Below are positions 27,801 through 34,224 of a stretch of DNA of 34,995 bases, in pieces. The notes below the pieces were generated by a model, which was given only the letters and a program-made list of their open reading frames with translations, made no database searches and was not told the DNA's origin. The first letter of the stretch is position 1. Every line of letters starts with the position of its first letter. The translations under genes and the position numbers were made by a program. The stretch is from Desulfoluna sp. (lineage in GTDB: Bacteria; Desulfobacterota; Desulfobacteria; Desulfobacterales; Desulfolunaceae), in assembly GCF_030145185.1 (NCBI RefSeq), contig NZ_JAQYWB010000061.1, positions 1-34,995 on the forward strand. Reading direction: 5' to 3'.

Positions 27801-30061
27801 GCCTCCTCAGGAGACCCGTCAGCTATCGCCTCATGGGTGGTGGCATTCGTCGCCGAGAGAGAGAGATTGGCCGCCGTAATGTGGGCAGCATCCGTCACCA
27901 CGGCACGGGTGAGGGTCTCCAGGTTGTCAATGGCCAGCGCTCCGGCAAAGCCCACACCGTCGGCGCTCTGGCCGGAGTAGGCCTTTGTGGAGAAACTCTG
28001 GTCGGGGTCGGCAAGGGGCTCGCCGCCATCCTCCGGCACCTGGGGATCCATATCGGTACAACCGGCGGTCACGGTGACGGTGCCCCCCGCCTTCACAGTC
28101 GCCCCCAGCTCCGCGCTGTTGGCGACACGACCCGTGGAGATGGCCACAGCCGCCCCCACCCCGTGACTCCCACCACTGGTCATCCCACTGGCCAAAGTGT
28201 CCACGTTGGCAAGACTCCGGGTTCCCACCGTCACATCCCCATCCGTGATCACCGTACCTGTCGTGTCCATGCGGGCGGTCACGGCATGGCCTGTTTTTGC
28301 AAAGGCCACGCCTCCGGCCACCTGGGATCCAGAAGCACCGCCTCCCAAGGCCCCAGAAGCCTTGTCAATGAGGCTGTTGACCTCGGCCTGCTGGCCTTCA
28401 TCTAAGGCACCTGTCCCCGCCAGCACATCTTTCAACAGCCCACTCGATGCCTCTGCGTCAGAGGTCACGCCAGACTGCGCATACGTGTTTTGGGTGGTTT
28501 TCCCGTCGGCCGTCACCGATACATTTTTAGCTTTTGCCACCGCGGCGTTGCCTGTCAGCTCGGAGGTGACCTCTTGCGTTACAAAGGAAAGAGACAGAGA
28601 AGCGGCGGCACCGGCACTGCCCACCAAGGTCGCATCGGCAACGGTCGCCACCTCAGTGAGGCCCCGGGCATGGACCCGAAGATCCCCGCCGGTGGAAACA
28701 GTGGTGTCCCCGCCAATGCGGGCCGTGGCTGTGTTGGTGACATCGGAAAGAGAAAAAGACGCCGCACCGGAAATCGGGGAGGCCCCCCCTATGGTCGTGG
28801 CACTCTTGGCCGCTGACAAGGTAGTGGCGGCTTGGGCGTTAACGGAGACATCCCCGGTGGTGGTCTCCAGAGAAGAGGCTCCCGTCACTACGGCCTGGGC
28901 CGTGGTGACGGCCCTCCCGATGGCAAGACGGGCAGGCCCGGCATACGTCAGCCCCTCTAAGGCCAGGGCCGTGGTGGCCTTCGAATCAAGAGAGAGTATC
29001 CCACCGGCTTTAAGCGTGCTGTCGGCGACCGTCAGGTCTGCCGTCGCGGAACGAAGTTCGAGCACCCCGTTTGACATATCAGGGGCCTGGGTCGCCGTGG
29101 CAGAAAGGGTCAGAGCCTCTGTGGCTGTGAGCTTGGAACCGCTCACGTTGAGGGTGGCTGAAATCGTATTCAACGGATTAAGGCTGTCTGAATCAACGGT
29201 GGAGACAAGGGAGACGTTCCTGCCTCTCACCACCGCCCCGGTCCCCAGGTAAAGGCTGGCCGAACTCTCTCCCTCGGCCACAAGCTGGATATCCCCCGGA
29301 TTGCTGGAGAGAGTCCCGATGTTCACCACATCGGAAAAATCGATCTCCGCCCCAGTAAATTGAGCCCCAGAAAGAAGCTGGCCACCCACCTGAAGAGAGC
29401 CGGCTTTCAGCGCAATGGAATCGATTGCGTTGAGGGTCCCCTCAATGGAAATCAGGCCGCCCGGCACGAGGTTCACCCGTGCAATGGCACCACTTTCGAC
29501 CCAACCTTTCGCGTTGGCATCCTCTGCCACGCCCGCCAGGAGATCATCAGACCATGTCAACGTGGGCGTTGCCACGTTAAGGCTCCCCACATTCACAACC
29601 CCCGTGGCCCCCACGACAAAGCCCTGCGGACACGCGAAATACACATTGCCACCGATGACATGCTCATCGCCTATTTTTTTGATGGCATTGAGAACACCGT
29701 TGACGGTGGCTTGCTCGCCTCGGACCACGTTGAGAAGGTTATTTGTCCCATCCGGCAGATGGAGGTTCACCGTGTCCATGGACTCAATGCTGAAGTGATC
29801 AAAGGCGTTGTAGGCATTGACCCCGCGCGTTGTTCCGGTGGTGATATTGATCAGATGAGAATCATCCGCAACCGTCGCAATATCGGTCAGCGTCGACCCG
29901 GCGGGGGTGATATCCGCAGCCAGCAGCATGCTCAATCCCAGGCTGTTCAGCGCCATCTGAAAACAGAGGAACCAAACAAGAACCGGTTTATAAGGCAAGC
30001 GGCTTTTCGTCAGAAGCCCCAAAAATCCACACCCACGACCATTCAACATCCTGTCCCCCAT
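18818..30061 (-). CDS. Giant filamentous adhesin, LktA-like TpsA exoprotein (3,747 aa)
   Basis: A 3,747-residue secreted protein, the presumed substrate of the adjacent TpsB. An extended signal region (PYKPVLVWFLCFQMALNSLG) ends near A49. The TPS secretion domain follows (about 50-300) with NNLLNVV and NVYFACPQGFVVGATGVVNVGSL-type motifs (C144), degenerate versions of the NPNL/NPNGI signatures. Residues about 380-2300 are a long array of Ala/Gly/Thr/Val-rich repeats of about 70 residues with the recurrent core VGVAG-x-(AV)(ST)V, typical of LktA-like adhesins. A cationic amphipathic segment lies at 2556-2599. A second repeat class (about 3024-3500) with GDV-x-L-x-E-(AE)(DE)G-x-L motifs follows, then a Pro/Ala-rich C-terminus. 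It is expected to form a beta-helix filament on or off the cell surface. Start uncertain: ATG 30061 has AAGG only 3 bases upstream; ATG 30049 is an alternative. The symbol is left empty because only the family is recognised. Confidence 0.9.
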   Translation of the reverse strand: MGDRMLNGRGCGFLGLLTKSRLPYKPVLVWFLCFQMALNSLGLSMLLAADITPAGSTLTDIATVADDSHLINITTGTTRGVNAYNAFDHFSIESMDTVNLHLPDGTNNLLNVVRGEQATVNGVLNAIKKIGDEHVIGGNVYFACPQGFVVGATGVVNVGSLNVATPTLTWSDDLLAGVAEDANAKGWVESGAIARVNLVPGGLISIEGTLNAIDSIALKAGSLQVGGQLLSGAQFTGAEIDFSDVVNIGTLSSNPGDIQLVAEGESSASLYLGTGAVVRGRNVSLVSTVDSDSLNPLNTISATLNVSGSKLTATEALTLSATATQAPDMSNGVLELRSATADLTVADSTLKAGGILSLDSKATTALALEGLTYAGPARLAIGRAVTTAQAVVTGASSLETTTGDVSVNAQAATTLSAAKSATTIGGASPISGAASFSLSDVTNTATARIGGDTTVSTGGDLRVHARGLTEVATVADATLVGSAGAAASLSLSFVTQEVTSELTGNAAVAKAKNVSVTADGKTTQNTYAQSGVTSDAEASSGLLKDVLAGTGALDEGQQAEVNSLIDKASGALGGGASGSQVAGGVAFAKTGHAVTARMDTTGTVITDGDVTVGTRSLANVDTLASGMTSGGSHGVGAAVAISTGRVANSAELGATVKAGGTVTVTAGCTDMDPQVPEDGGEPLADPDQSFSTKAYSGQSADGVGFAGALAIDNLETLTRAVVTDAAHITAANLSLSATNATTHEAIADGSPEEADYTTVDDLFATYETATGAPADPARSVGVGASVALNFAENETTATLAGEATADLTGDLRLTADSKNTSHTEAVSGTSGGIAIVPVLALSGTCDTTGAVVSAGTGQVAVGGEVSLSSVHLHDNTTLANGDASGGETAAVGMSVSLALTEDENTAAIDRSLAATGAIDVTAESRVSVSSTGIASAGGSSDEPKDGSLNAKVSQFFAFKNAMKKKANKPGKTGKTATKAEASEGGVGFAAAVGITDAESHSQARMGSGAKVSSGGTVTLTNGSLLGASAAGDGAASGGKAGIGAGVAINVATQSGLASIDAGADVQAVSLTLDSKTSDASEEANAFSATATAGAGGSKLAIAGSVAINVVTNTVEAFVDGLLRITEAVMIQASNRSVATSIAGAVASGSSSGSGAAKGMGVGASFSLNDVASKSLARVGGEAQMTGAASLDLRADSENHQITSAAAGEDPEGLAGTDPSATSAVALDAAVALTVDKNETRAMIEAGTGLVTGSVTLVASAVDSNTTESRGDASGDKAAVGASVAIGTNHAITEAMVNRGLTVTGDLSVAATRTGSDTVSAIATAMGLSLARYLNRFKTLEEGIFSGEFGKTSESDTAPEKPQSSKALSKHKAKTGKGGISVAAAVGVNDVDDITRSGIASGVTVKSTGNMEITATEASMFETEGSGAAVSSGLGIGVGVAITSLGKTTEAVVGYTPTEAAGGGKTTVTAGGHLIVAAEARRNARSSEDGCLAAKAVAGAGAKNIGVAGSLAIVNAANTTRAAIEDGLVNAGATTVSATDTERLSAFAGSASAAGSVGIGAGFALLNANSTTQASVGGSVIADSLALSATRKRVGEAPSLDGLKGLIPENHRKASNHYAEAVAGTAGGTLAVSGSFALNHVAETTEAAVADGAKIITTGDTTIQASNQSRTRTFAGAVAGAGNVGVGLSSATTVMASQTDAWVGAGTQVAAGRHIAVKSAFDNDLAAGTISAAGAGTAGVSGTATVTVMKNSTTAATGDHVDFSAGGGLTLSALVHATLDHVAASIAGGGVAGIGGAVSVMTVGNLTQAQTGKTNTLDAVGTLTVKAEAHEEADSLTISGAGGGTVGVAGAVSVATLKSSTKALMGEKAIINSRKRGTLQDVAVSALHDLKLSGIGGSAAGGGVVGVGASADIAMVRTITKAEIGKDSVVSADRDLSVSATSNKEISSKTVAAAGGGTVGVSGATSLLFVGESLSSEAKKAIGGETTGALVDGRAEGSGASVSDDLSATNTTLETQASTGSGVTLRAGRNLTVDALDQTHVAVSSGALAGGLVGLGGDVAIARIRSNTQAFTGATNTLSAGSDLTISAAARNLGGQASTVKALAGAGGLVGVSGALAKLDEANVTLAYTGEGNTIAKAGTLNLSAVESRDVKTEAFGAAVGALSGGVALARTQRDSEVTARLGKNARVGQATETQVGSLNIDAHFGGSATSKATAGSAGVASGAGASAQTSVTSNVLSEMADGAQARVTGDAQVLSANEVVASSTAAGCSIGGIAAGSIDASTVINGTTRSRVGDSAHLNAGNNGAVKSATLIYAGEYDETKEGDNRFSGETAGYGGAGGIVGIIKTNASVTVTTSTTSEVGEGAELTAGDTVDVEAVAGISAVARGKQDSLGCTTGNGITASVVVDNTTTVAIGNGATLKADTVNLTSRTAYLRGTADSFTRTYALGSHSTSTAKVDITTNAKVTVAENAKITGEKAINILARQDNMSVLSIANSKIGGGVTGSLVSNADGTVKAHADVVLTKGATLHTSALTVETESAIADSSYSRHADTDAKTVVKLITTTIKTISKVFSWIPFVGRAVKKIVKWITKTIETIMNSTETRNITGSRETGSSILMDANVSLMGSANPELVIDENGHLEKGAADAVSEVDGELVMKDIINDKIGKVTLSAIDGTVKGAGVISIKNSYDTVNVTNRSNKNLKVGEIQVMGEYNGEPAVEVIAKNSHDFTVISGTDKGCTVSIDSVGGGDVVMTKAVNNEFGTVAITTDTGDILTRDAGKLRATHLNLDAGGNIGSPGNSLNVAMQGGTVSAEADGNLALTVARSQGPAEWVDGDYVLTETTRLERIAAGGALSLELRDGTTRVVTETITHHSEAIQKPSGMADFIWECVLAGLTEDEKTIQWDTAEYTETTPGATGAYEIGTLQGGGDVNVQANNHADFTADRITSTAGSVTVSVPNGSYAVGQVEAQQGSAVLNVRDAITDARVDGTWNVKAKHFNLTSATAGIGAADALEVIQTGAGGALSASAQGAVHLTAVENNLAIGEVAATGPIEITGRGSLLDANDDGVNLTASDIVLTAETGAVNLDVNSDRLTLAAATGIDVEETEGDLNFTRATSASGTVRLVAAGNLVDIDADEEVDVTGDRAELVARNGKIGSAAQAVRIATSEGAMNASEDIYVIADGDLALDGVTAAGRLALTVAGNLSDHNGEAVNISADRVVLSVGGGIDTDTLSGTVDVTAHGDVHLEETEGDLILASVKTGGDVTLGSRKGDLIGRAEGNDVEGTRVTLSAAGSVGTAEDVILIDSHGRVDMAAGTSIHLEEADGALMAGAVTAGTSIHLKADSLANDGDAETRIASDSLVVDTQGSVEVDTRVGSVDVRVASAGDVTLREADGLVINRILLADGDVDLKAGGDILGGGKDTHMTAQNVAVTSTGGGIGTEGSRIVLASNGTVCLDARGDIAVTEAEGLVLENLTSREGTADVLLDAGNLEVTTASAATALNLTAAGGHLSVGSATSPKMRLVTSLETGTVTVDEAIMRDAVVRGGTVRLTARHDGGEGPMTLDVETAGGKASDRINLDLEAAPGVEIINLQAVNADIRVASDDLLLSSARILKRGDIRNAYNHVITDNDNLTPQACTLQLYPEGKRFSAHLMTEFDVTTSARAVNYDDRFITNEFSTENSMVRQAEKELAQAAPPEPQKKAASEPMAMGVVAVAVPVMVAPISVSLDVPPVALGEAGMGVDGLLDVVAP
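19560..20990 (-). repeat. C-terminal repeat class in the adhesin
   Basis: Coding for about residues 3024-3500, the protein cycles through segments of about 55-60 residues with the pattern G-(DT)-(IV)-x-L-x-E-(AT)-(DE)-G-x-L, for example DVHLEETEGDLIL, SIHLEEADGALMA, DVTLREADGLVIN and DIAVTEAEGLVLE. These are diverged protein-level repeats, consistent with beta-helix coils, and they differ from the upstream GVAG-type repeats. Confidence 0.7.
23160..28930 (-). repeat. Central GVAG-type repeat array in the adhesin
   Basis: Approximately residues 380-2300. A recurring core such as GTVGVAGAVSVATLKSST, GVVGVGASADIAMVRTIT, GTVGVSGATSLLFV and GLVGLGGDVAIARIRSNT reappears about every 70 residues, separated by V/T-rich strands with a (L/V)(T/S)V(S/T)A signature. 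Copies are diverged, so this is an old expansion. Boundaries are approximate. Confidence 0.75.
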
Positions 30062-30121
30062 ATACCTTGCGTTCCCGATGCGCCCGTTCGCGCTTATCTA
30101 AAAGACAAATTTCCGAAAACG

Positions 30122-30169
30122 TTTTTTATACACTTGAAAAACTACAAAAAAAAGTTAAAAGAAGGCCAA
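30122..30169 (-). promoter_or_regulatory. Promoter-like module A upstream of tpsA
   Basis: On the minus strand TTGGCC, a T tract, AAC and eight T residues (30146-30169) are followed by a third T tract and GTGTATAAAAAA (30122-30133), holding a TATAAA -10-like element about 60 bases before the tpsA ATG. The T tracts are spaced about one helical turn apart, as in curved promoter DNA. The module recurs upstream of the lipoprotein gene at 16.7 kb. No -35 consensus is present at 16-18 bases. Confidence 0.55.
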
Positions 30170-30418
30170 AAAATTGTTATTATCCTTCTATAACAAGCAA
30201 AGAGTGGGGATTGACTTAAACCCCATTTTTGGCATATTAATTACTATTAATTCGCTGAATCGATTGCTTGACAAAACACCCAGAGAAACAAAGGCATGGG
30301 TATACGAGAGATAAAAGTGAGTGCACAGGGAACATCCGCTGCCTCAGGCAGAAAATCGCCTCATGAGCCCATCGGGGGGGCCCCCATGCTGACTTAAGCC
30401 GTTACAGAGTGGTTTGCT
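30170..30418. other. Divergent intergenic region between tpsA and the response regulator
   Basis: AT-rich (30180-30290), followed by a GC-rich part before the regulator gene. It contains an isolated TTGACA at 30268 without a -10 at the right distance. A CTGCC-TCA-GGCAG hairpin lies at about 30339-30351, and a GGGGGCCCCC palindrome lies about 40 bases before the regulator ATG. No gene was found. It probably holds the regulator promoter and operator sites. Confidence 0.4.
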
Positions 30419-31081
30419 ATGAATGTACTTGTTGTCGAAGATGAACAGACCGACTTCCTCCTGATCAAACACGCCATCGGACAGCTGGGTGATACCTATC
30501 GGGTCCTTCATGCCGAAGGGTGCAGGGAGGCGATGTGGGCCATCCAGGAGACCCCCATTTCCCTGGCCCTGGTGGACATCCTTCTGCCTGACGGAGACGG
30601 GTATAAAATTTCAGACCACCTGAAGGCCCAGGGCATCCCCTTTGTCATGGTCAGCAGCAAGTCCCTGCCGAAGCATGCCATACGTTGCCTGAAATCAGGG
30701 GCCGAAGACTACATCCGAAAACCTTTTGATATGGATGAACTGGTGGCACGTCTGGAGTGCGTCCTTCGAAGAACCCCGGCCCCTGCCATCGATGAAATAA
30801 AAGGAACGAGTCTCCAGAAAGCCGCTCTTCCCATCGACCTGACGCCCATCGAACATCAACTGCTGAACCGACTCCACCTGGATTACGACACCTATATTTC
30901 TTCCGACGAGCTCATAGAAACAGTCTGGGGCTCCACCAACCTGGAAACATCCAAGGGGGCCTTACGGACCTACATCTCCCACATCCGAAAAAAACTCGCC
31001 CTCGTCCAGAGCCCTTTGTCCATCGTCAGCAAATGGGGCCGGGGCTACCGCCTGACCGCCGCCGGGAAGCCCAAGGCATGA
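30419..31081 (+). CDS. OmpR/PhoB-family response regulator
   Basis: A 220-residue DNA-binding regulator. The receiver domain (1-115) has the acidic pair E7/D8, phospho-acceptor D53 in LVDILLPDGDG, switch residues S79/S80 and K101 in YIRKPFD. The C-terminal winged helix (about 130-215) has the DLTPIEHQLLNRL start, the recognition-helix region TSKGALRTYISHIRKKL and the terminal wing WGRGYRLT. It should be phosphorylated by the kinase encoded 49 bases downstream. It is divergent from tpsA, so regulation of the adhesin is plausible but inferred. The Shine-Dalgarno sequence is weak (GAGTGG). Confidence 0.92.
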   Translation: MNVLVVEDEQTDFLLIKHAIGQLGDTYRVLHAEGCREAMWAIQETPISLALVDILLPDGDGYKISDHLKAQGIPFVMVSSKSLPKHAIRCLKSGAEDYIRKPFDMDELVARLECVLRRTPAPAIDEIKGTSLQKAALPIDLTPIEHQLLNRLHLDYDTYISSDELIETVWGSTNLETSKGALRTYISHIRKKLALVQSPLSIVSKWGRGYRLTAAGKPKA

Positions 31082-31130
31082 GCCGGGTCGGCCAGAAAGA
31101 GACCCCCTCCGCCCCGCTTCGGTCCGTCCC

Positions 31131-33629
31131 ATGAAACTGTCCCTTAAAGTGATCACCATCTTCTTCATCAGCGTCCTCACGGCCCTGGCGGTCATGGCGG
31201 TCATCGGCATCAACCTCTCCATCCGGCAATCAACAAAAAACCTCAAAGAGACGGCGAACATCGCCCTCACCACCCTCTCCTCCACTCTCTCCGAAGACAT
31301 CGGCACCGCCTTTGCCCAGATCGAGGAGATCGCCACCCACGACACCGTGACCACCCTTCTTCAAACGCCGGTGACCGGATCCGATCGCCGAAAGGCCCTT
31401 GAGCAAGGGGTTCAGGCTCTTCTCAGCGACTACAAACAGTTCAACAAAAACTACCTCTACGTCTATCTTGGCGCCCGGGACGGCTCCCTGATTGTGGACC
31501 GAGACATTCGCCTGCCCGAAGGCTACACCCCGGTCACCCGCCCCTGGTACATCGAAGCACTGCGCTGCCCCGGCCAGCCCCTTATCAACGATATCTACCT
31601 GAGTGTCCCCGGCGGGTACCCGATGGCCTCCATCTCAAGGTCTGTCCTCTCCCGATCGGGCACGGTCCTCGGTGTGGTGAGCATCGATTTTCTTTTTTCC
31701 CGCTACCAGAAAATCATGCAGAGCCTGGCCTTCCAGTCCGGGTTCATCGTCATCACCCACAACAACACCTCAGTGATTGCTCATTCCAAGGACCCCGACG
31801 CCGGATTTACCCGCCTCACCACCCTTAAGAACACCGATCTCAGCCGTGCCAACGGGGCTATAAACGGAGAAATCGTCACCATCCATGGCCAGGAGTACAC
31901 CGCCTATATCAAGGACATTCAGCGTTACAAACTGAAAATTCTCACCTTTATCTCTGAATCTACCCTCCATAAAGCGCGGATGAGTTATATCCTTCTCTAC
32001 GCCTTCACCGCCGCTGTGATTCTTCTCATCGTCGGCATCACCGGCTCCCACCTGGCTCGTAACACCCTCCTTGTGGAGCAGGCTTCGATTAAAGCCAAAC
32101 ACGATTTCTTCAAAAACATGAACCATGAAATCCGGACCCCCTTGAATGCGGTCATGGGCTTTATTGAACTCCTCAGCGACACCCCGCTGAATAAAAAACA
32201 GACCACCTACATCGGCCACACAAAATCAGCGGCCAAACACCTTTCCCGTATCGTCAATGATGTGCTTGACATCTCAAGCATGAACGCCGGAAAATACAGA
32301 ATCATAAAGCATGATTACATCCTCCACGACCTCATCGGGCATATTGTGGCCCTGGTGGAACAGACCGTGGGGAAAAAACCCATCCGACTCCATATTTCCG
32401 CCTCGTCGGAGATTCCACACGCCCTTCGCGGCGACAGCATGCGCTTGAAACAGGTGCTCCTCAACATTTTGCACAATGCTGTCAAATTCACGGACAGCGG
32501 CATCATCTCCCTTCGTATCGGATGCCAGCGTATCGGGTGCCAGGCAGAAGGAGAAAAAATCTGTCTGGCATTCACCATCACCGATACCGGAACCGGCATT
32601 GCCCCGGAACACCTGCCCCATGTTTTCGAAGAATTCACTCAATTTTCAACCCACCAGGTGCAAGGGACAGGGCTCGGACTGGCCCTGACCCGGCATCTGG
32701 TGGAGCGTATGGGGGGAGGCATCACCTGCACCAGCACGCCAGGCAAAGGAACCCGTTTCGACTTTCATGTGTTCCAGGAACCCGTTGACCCCCAACGATC
32801 TCTCGCGACCCTGAAGCCCCTGCCCACCCCCGGTACCCCCTCTCTTGGCTTTTCGGCCCCTGAGGCATCAGTCCTCCTGGTGGAAGACGACCCCTTAAGC
32901 CGCACCATGATCACCGAGCTGTTGTCCCGGCACCGCATCACGGTCCATACAGCCAAAACAGGCTCAGCCTTCCTCCAGGCCATGGACTCCGATCAGCCAT
33001 TCGATCTGGTCCTCACCGATATCAAACTCCCGGGAATCAACGGCTACACGGCCACAAAGCAATTAAGGGCTCTGATGCCGCCACGGCCTCTGCCCCCCAT
33101 CATCGCCTTCAGCGCCGGAGACACGATGAACCCGATGAAACCCGGTCCCTTCGATGCCTGCATCCAGAAACCCATCGACCTGGCCCTCTTTCAGAAGACG
33201 CTGCTCACCTGGCTTCCCGAAAACAAAATCCAACGAAAGACCACACCGTCTCCCGTACTGGATGCCTCAGGCGGTGAACATAAATACGGCCGGGACCTCT
33301 ACCTGAAACTGCTGTGGGTCTTTCGGGAAAATCATGGGAATGGGGTAAACATCATGGAGGGCATGGCAAAGGAAGGAAAATTTTCCGAGCTGGAGGTGAG
33401 GGTGCACCGATTCAAAGGCGCCTTGATGAACATCGGCGCCCATGAAACGGCAGGTATCGCGGCGGCCATTGAGCACCGACTCGAAGCCGGAGACCCCATC
33501 AAAAAAGAAGAGCTGCACCCCCTGCGGCAGGCCGCCGACAGGGTGATGGAGAAGGTAAACGCCCAGATCCGAGAGATGGAGGGACGAGATGAAGGGACGG
33601 ACAAAACAGAGCTGAAAAATTGGCCTTAA
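31131..33629 (+). CDS. Hybrid sensor histidine kinase (Cache-HisKA-HATPase-REC-Hpt)
   Basis: An 832-residue inner-membrane kinase. TM1 lies at about 8-28. A periplasmic dCache-type sensor spans about 35-280 (YLYVYLGARDGSLIVDRDI, then TRPWYIEAL, then GVVSIDFLFSRY). TM2 lies at about 286-308. HisKA carries phospho-acceptor H332 in NHEIRTPLNAV. HATPase_c has N449 in HNAVKF, DTGTGIA and GTGLGLAL. A receiver domain follows with D630 in VLTDIKLPG, and a C-terminal Hpt domain has H759 in VHRFKGALMNIGA. All phosphorelay residues are present, so a His-Asp-His-Asp relay ending on the neighbouring response regulator is likely. Cache sensors often bind small amines, carboxylates or amino acids; the ligand here is unknown. 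The gene overlaps the convergent DUF1499 gene by 4 bp. No strong ribosome binding site was seen. Confidence 0.93.
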   Translation: MKLSLKVITIFFISVLTALAVMAVIGINLSIRQSTKNLKETANIALTTLSSTLSEDIGTAFAQIEEIATHDTVTTLLQTPVTGSDRRKALEQGVQALLSDYKQFNKNYLYVYLGARDGSLIVDRDIRLPEGYTPVTRPWYIEALRCPGQPLINDIYLSVPGGYPMASISRSVLSRSGTVLGVVSIDFLFSRYQKIMQSLAFQSGFIVITHNNTSVIAHSKDPDAGFTRLTTLKNTDLSRANGAINGEIVTIHGQEYTAYIKDIQRYKLKILTFISESTLHKARMSYILLYAFTAAVILLIVGITGSHLARNTLLVEQASIKAKHDFFKNMNHEIRTPLNAVMGFIELLSDTPLNKKQTTYIGHTKSAAKHLSRIVNDVLDISSMNAGKYRIIKHDYILHDLIGHIVALVEQTVGKKPIRLHISASSEIPHALRGDSMRLKQVLLNILHNAVKFTDSGIISLRIGCQRIGCQAEGEKICLAFTITDTGTGIAPEHLPHVFEEFTQFSTHQVQGTGLGLALTRHLVERMGGGITCTSTPGKGTRFDFHVFQEPVDPQRSLATLKPLPTPGTPSLGFSAPEASVLLVEDDPLSRTMITELLSRHRITVHTAKTGSAFLQAMDSDQPFDLVLTDIKLPGINGYTATKQLRALMPPRPLPPIIAFSAGDTMNPMKPGPFDACIQKPIDLALFQKTLLTWLPENKIQRKTTPSPVLDASGGEHKYGRDLYLKLLWVFRENHGNGVNIMEGMAKEGKFSELEVRVHRFKGALMNIGAHETAGIAAAIEHRLEAGDPIKKEELHPLRQAADRVMEKVNAQIREMEGRDEGTDKTELKNWP

Positions 33630-34087
33630 TCTGCAAGCGATGACGACAGGCGTTTCTTCAGCCTTTCGATGCGCTTGCGGTTGACGCCAAAATCGCTGTA
33701 ACCGCTACGAGAGGCCGATCGGAAATGAAGGGTTCCCTCGACCTCATCGATCAAGACCTCCACGTCATCCACAAAACGGAAAAGAGCCGAACGGACTTCG
33801 GCGTGAAGATAGTGGTCGGTGCGGGTGACAAGGGTGACGCGCGGGGTCTCCATCAGAAGAGAGACGATGCGATCCATGGTATCGGCCGGGGAACCCGAAA
33901 AAGACAGGGGGGCCACCCGGTGTTTTTCATCCTCGGCCCGGGTGGAGACACAGTTGGGAGACTGGGGACAGGGGGCCAGCGCGCCGTCTGTAACGCCGAG
34001 GTTCCGGGGCCTTTTGGACAAACCAGACGAACACCCGAGAAATACGCACAAAGCCAGGAGCACAAGAAGAAAGGGCTTGAGAGTCAT
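33626..34087 (-). CDS. DUF1499 family lipoprotein
   Basis: A 153-residue predicted lipoprotein with lipobox VFLGC (C19). The mature region carries the DUF1499 signature APCPQSPNCVST, followed by the family's compact alpha/beta fold (YLHAEVRSALFRFVDDVEVLID, then LHFRSASRSGYSDFGVNRKRIERL). The molecular function of the family is not established. The start at 34087 is chosen over an in-frame GTG at 34099 because GGAGG lies 5 bases before the ATG. The stop codon overlaps that of the kinase gene (shared TTAA), and no separate terminator is seen between them. Confidence 0.9.
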   Translation of the reverse strand: MTLKPFLLVLLALCVFLGCSSGLSKRPRNLGVTDGALAPCPQSPNCVSTRAEDEKHRVAPLSFSGSPADTMDRIVSLLMETPRVTLVTRTDHYLHAEVRSALFRFVDDVEVLIDEVEGTLHFRSASRSGYSDFGVNRKRIERLKKRLSSSLAD

Positions 34088-34224
34088 AACCACCTCCACA
34101 AAACGGGTTGGCGAAAAAACCTTAAGCTGAATCTCACTGCATCATAAACGCTGTTTAAAAACGACGCAAGAACGGTCACCAGGGCCATCGCATACGGCTG
34201 TGCCACCGACACGCTTTCCAGAGG

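Noticed and set aside
17502..29252. Numerous plus-strand open frames opposite tpsA and tpsB
   Set aside because: The antisense frames arise from the stop-poor, GC-rich codon usage of the secretion genes. Their translations show no domain, ribosome binding site or operon logic.
30268..30306. Sigma-70 promoter for the response regulator from TTGACA 30268 and TATACG 30301
   Set aside because: The spacer would be 27 bases, far outside the 15-19 range, so the two elements do not form a promoter together.
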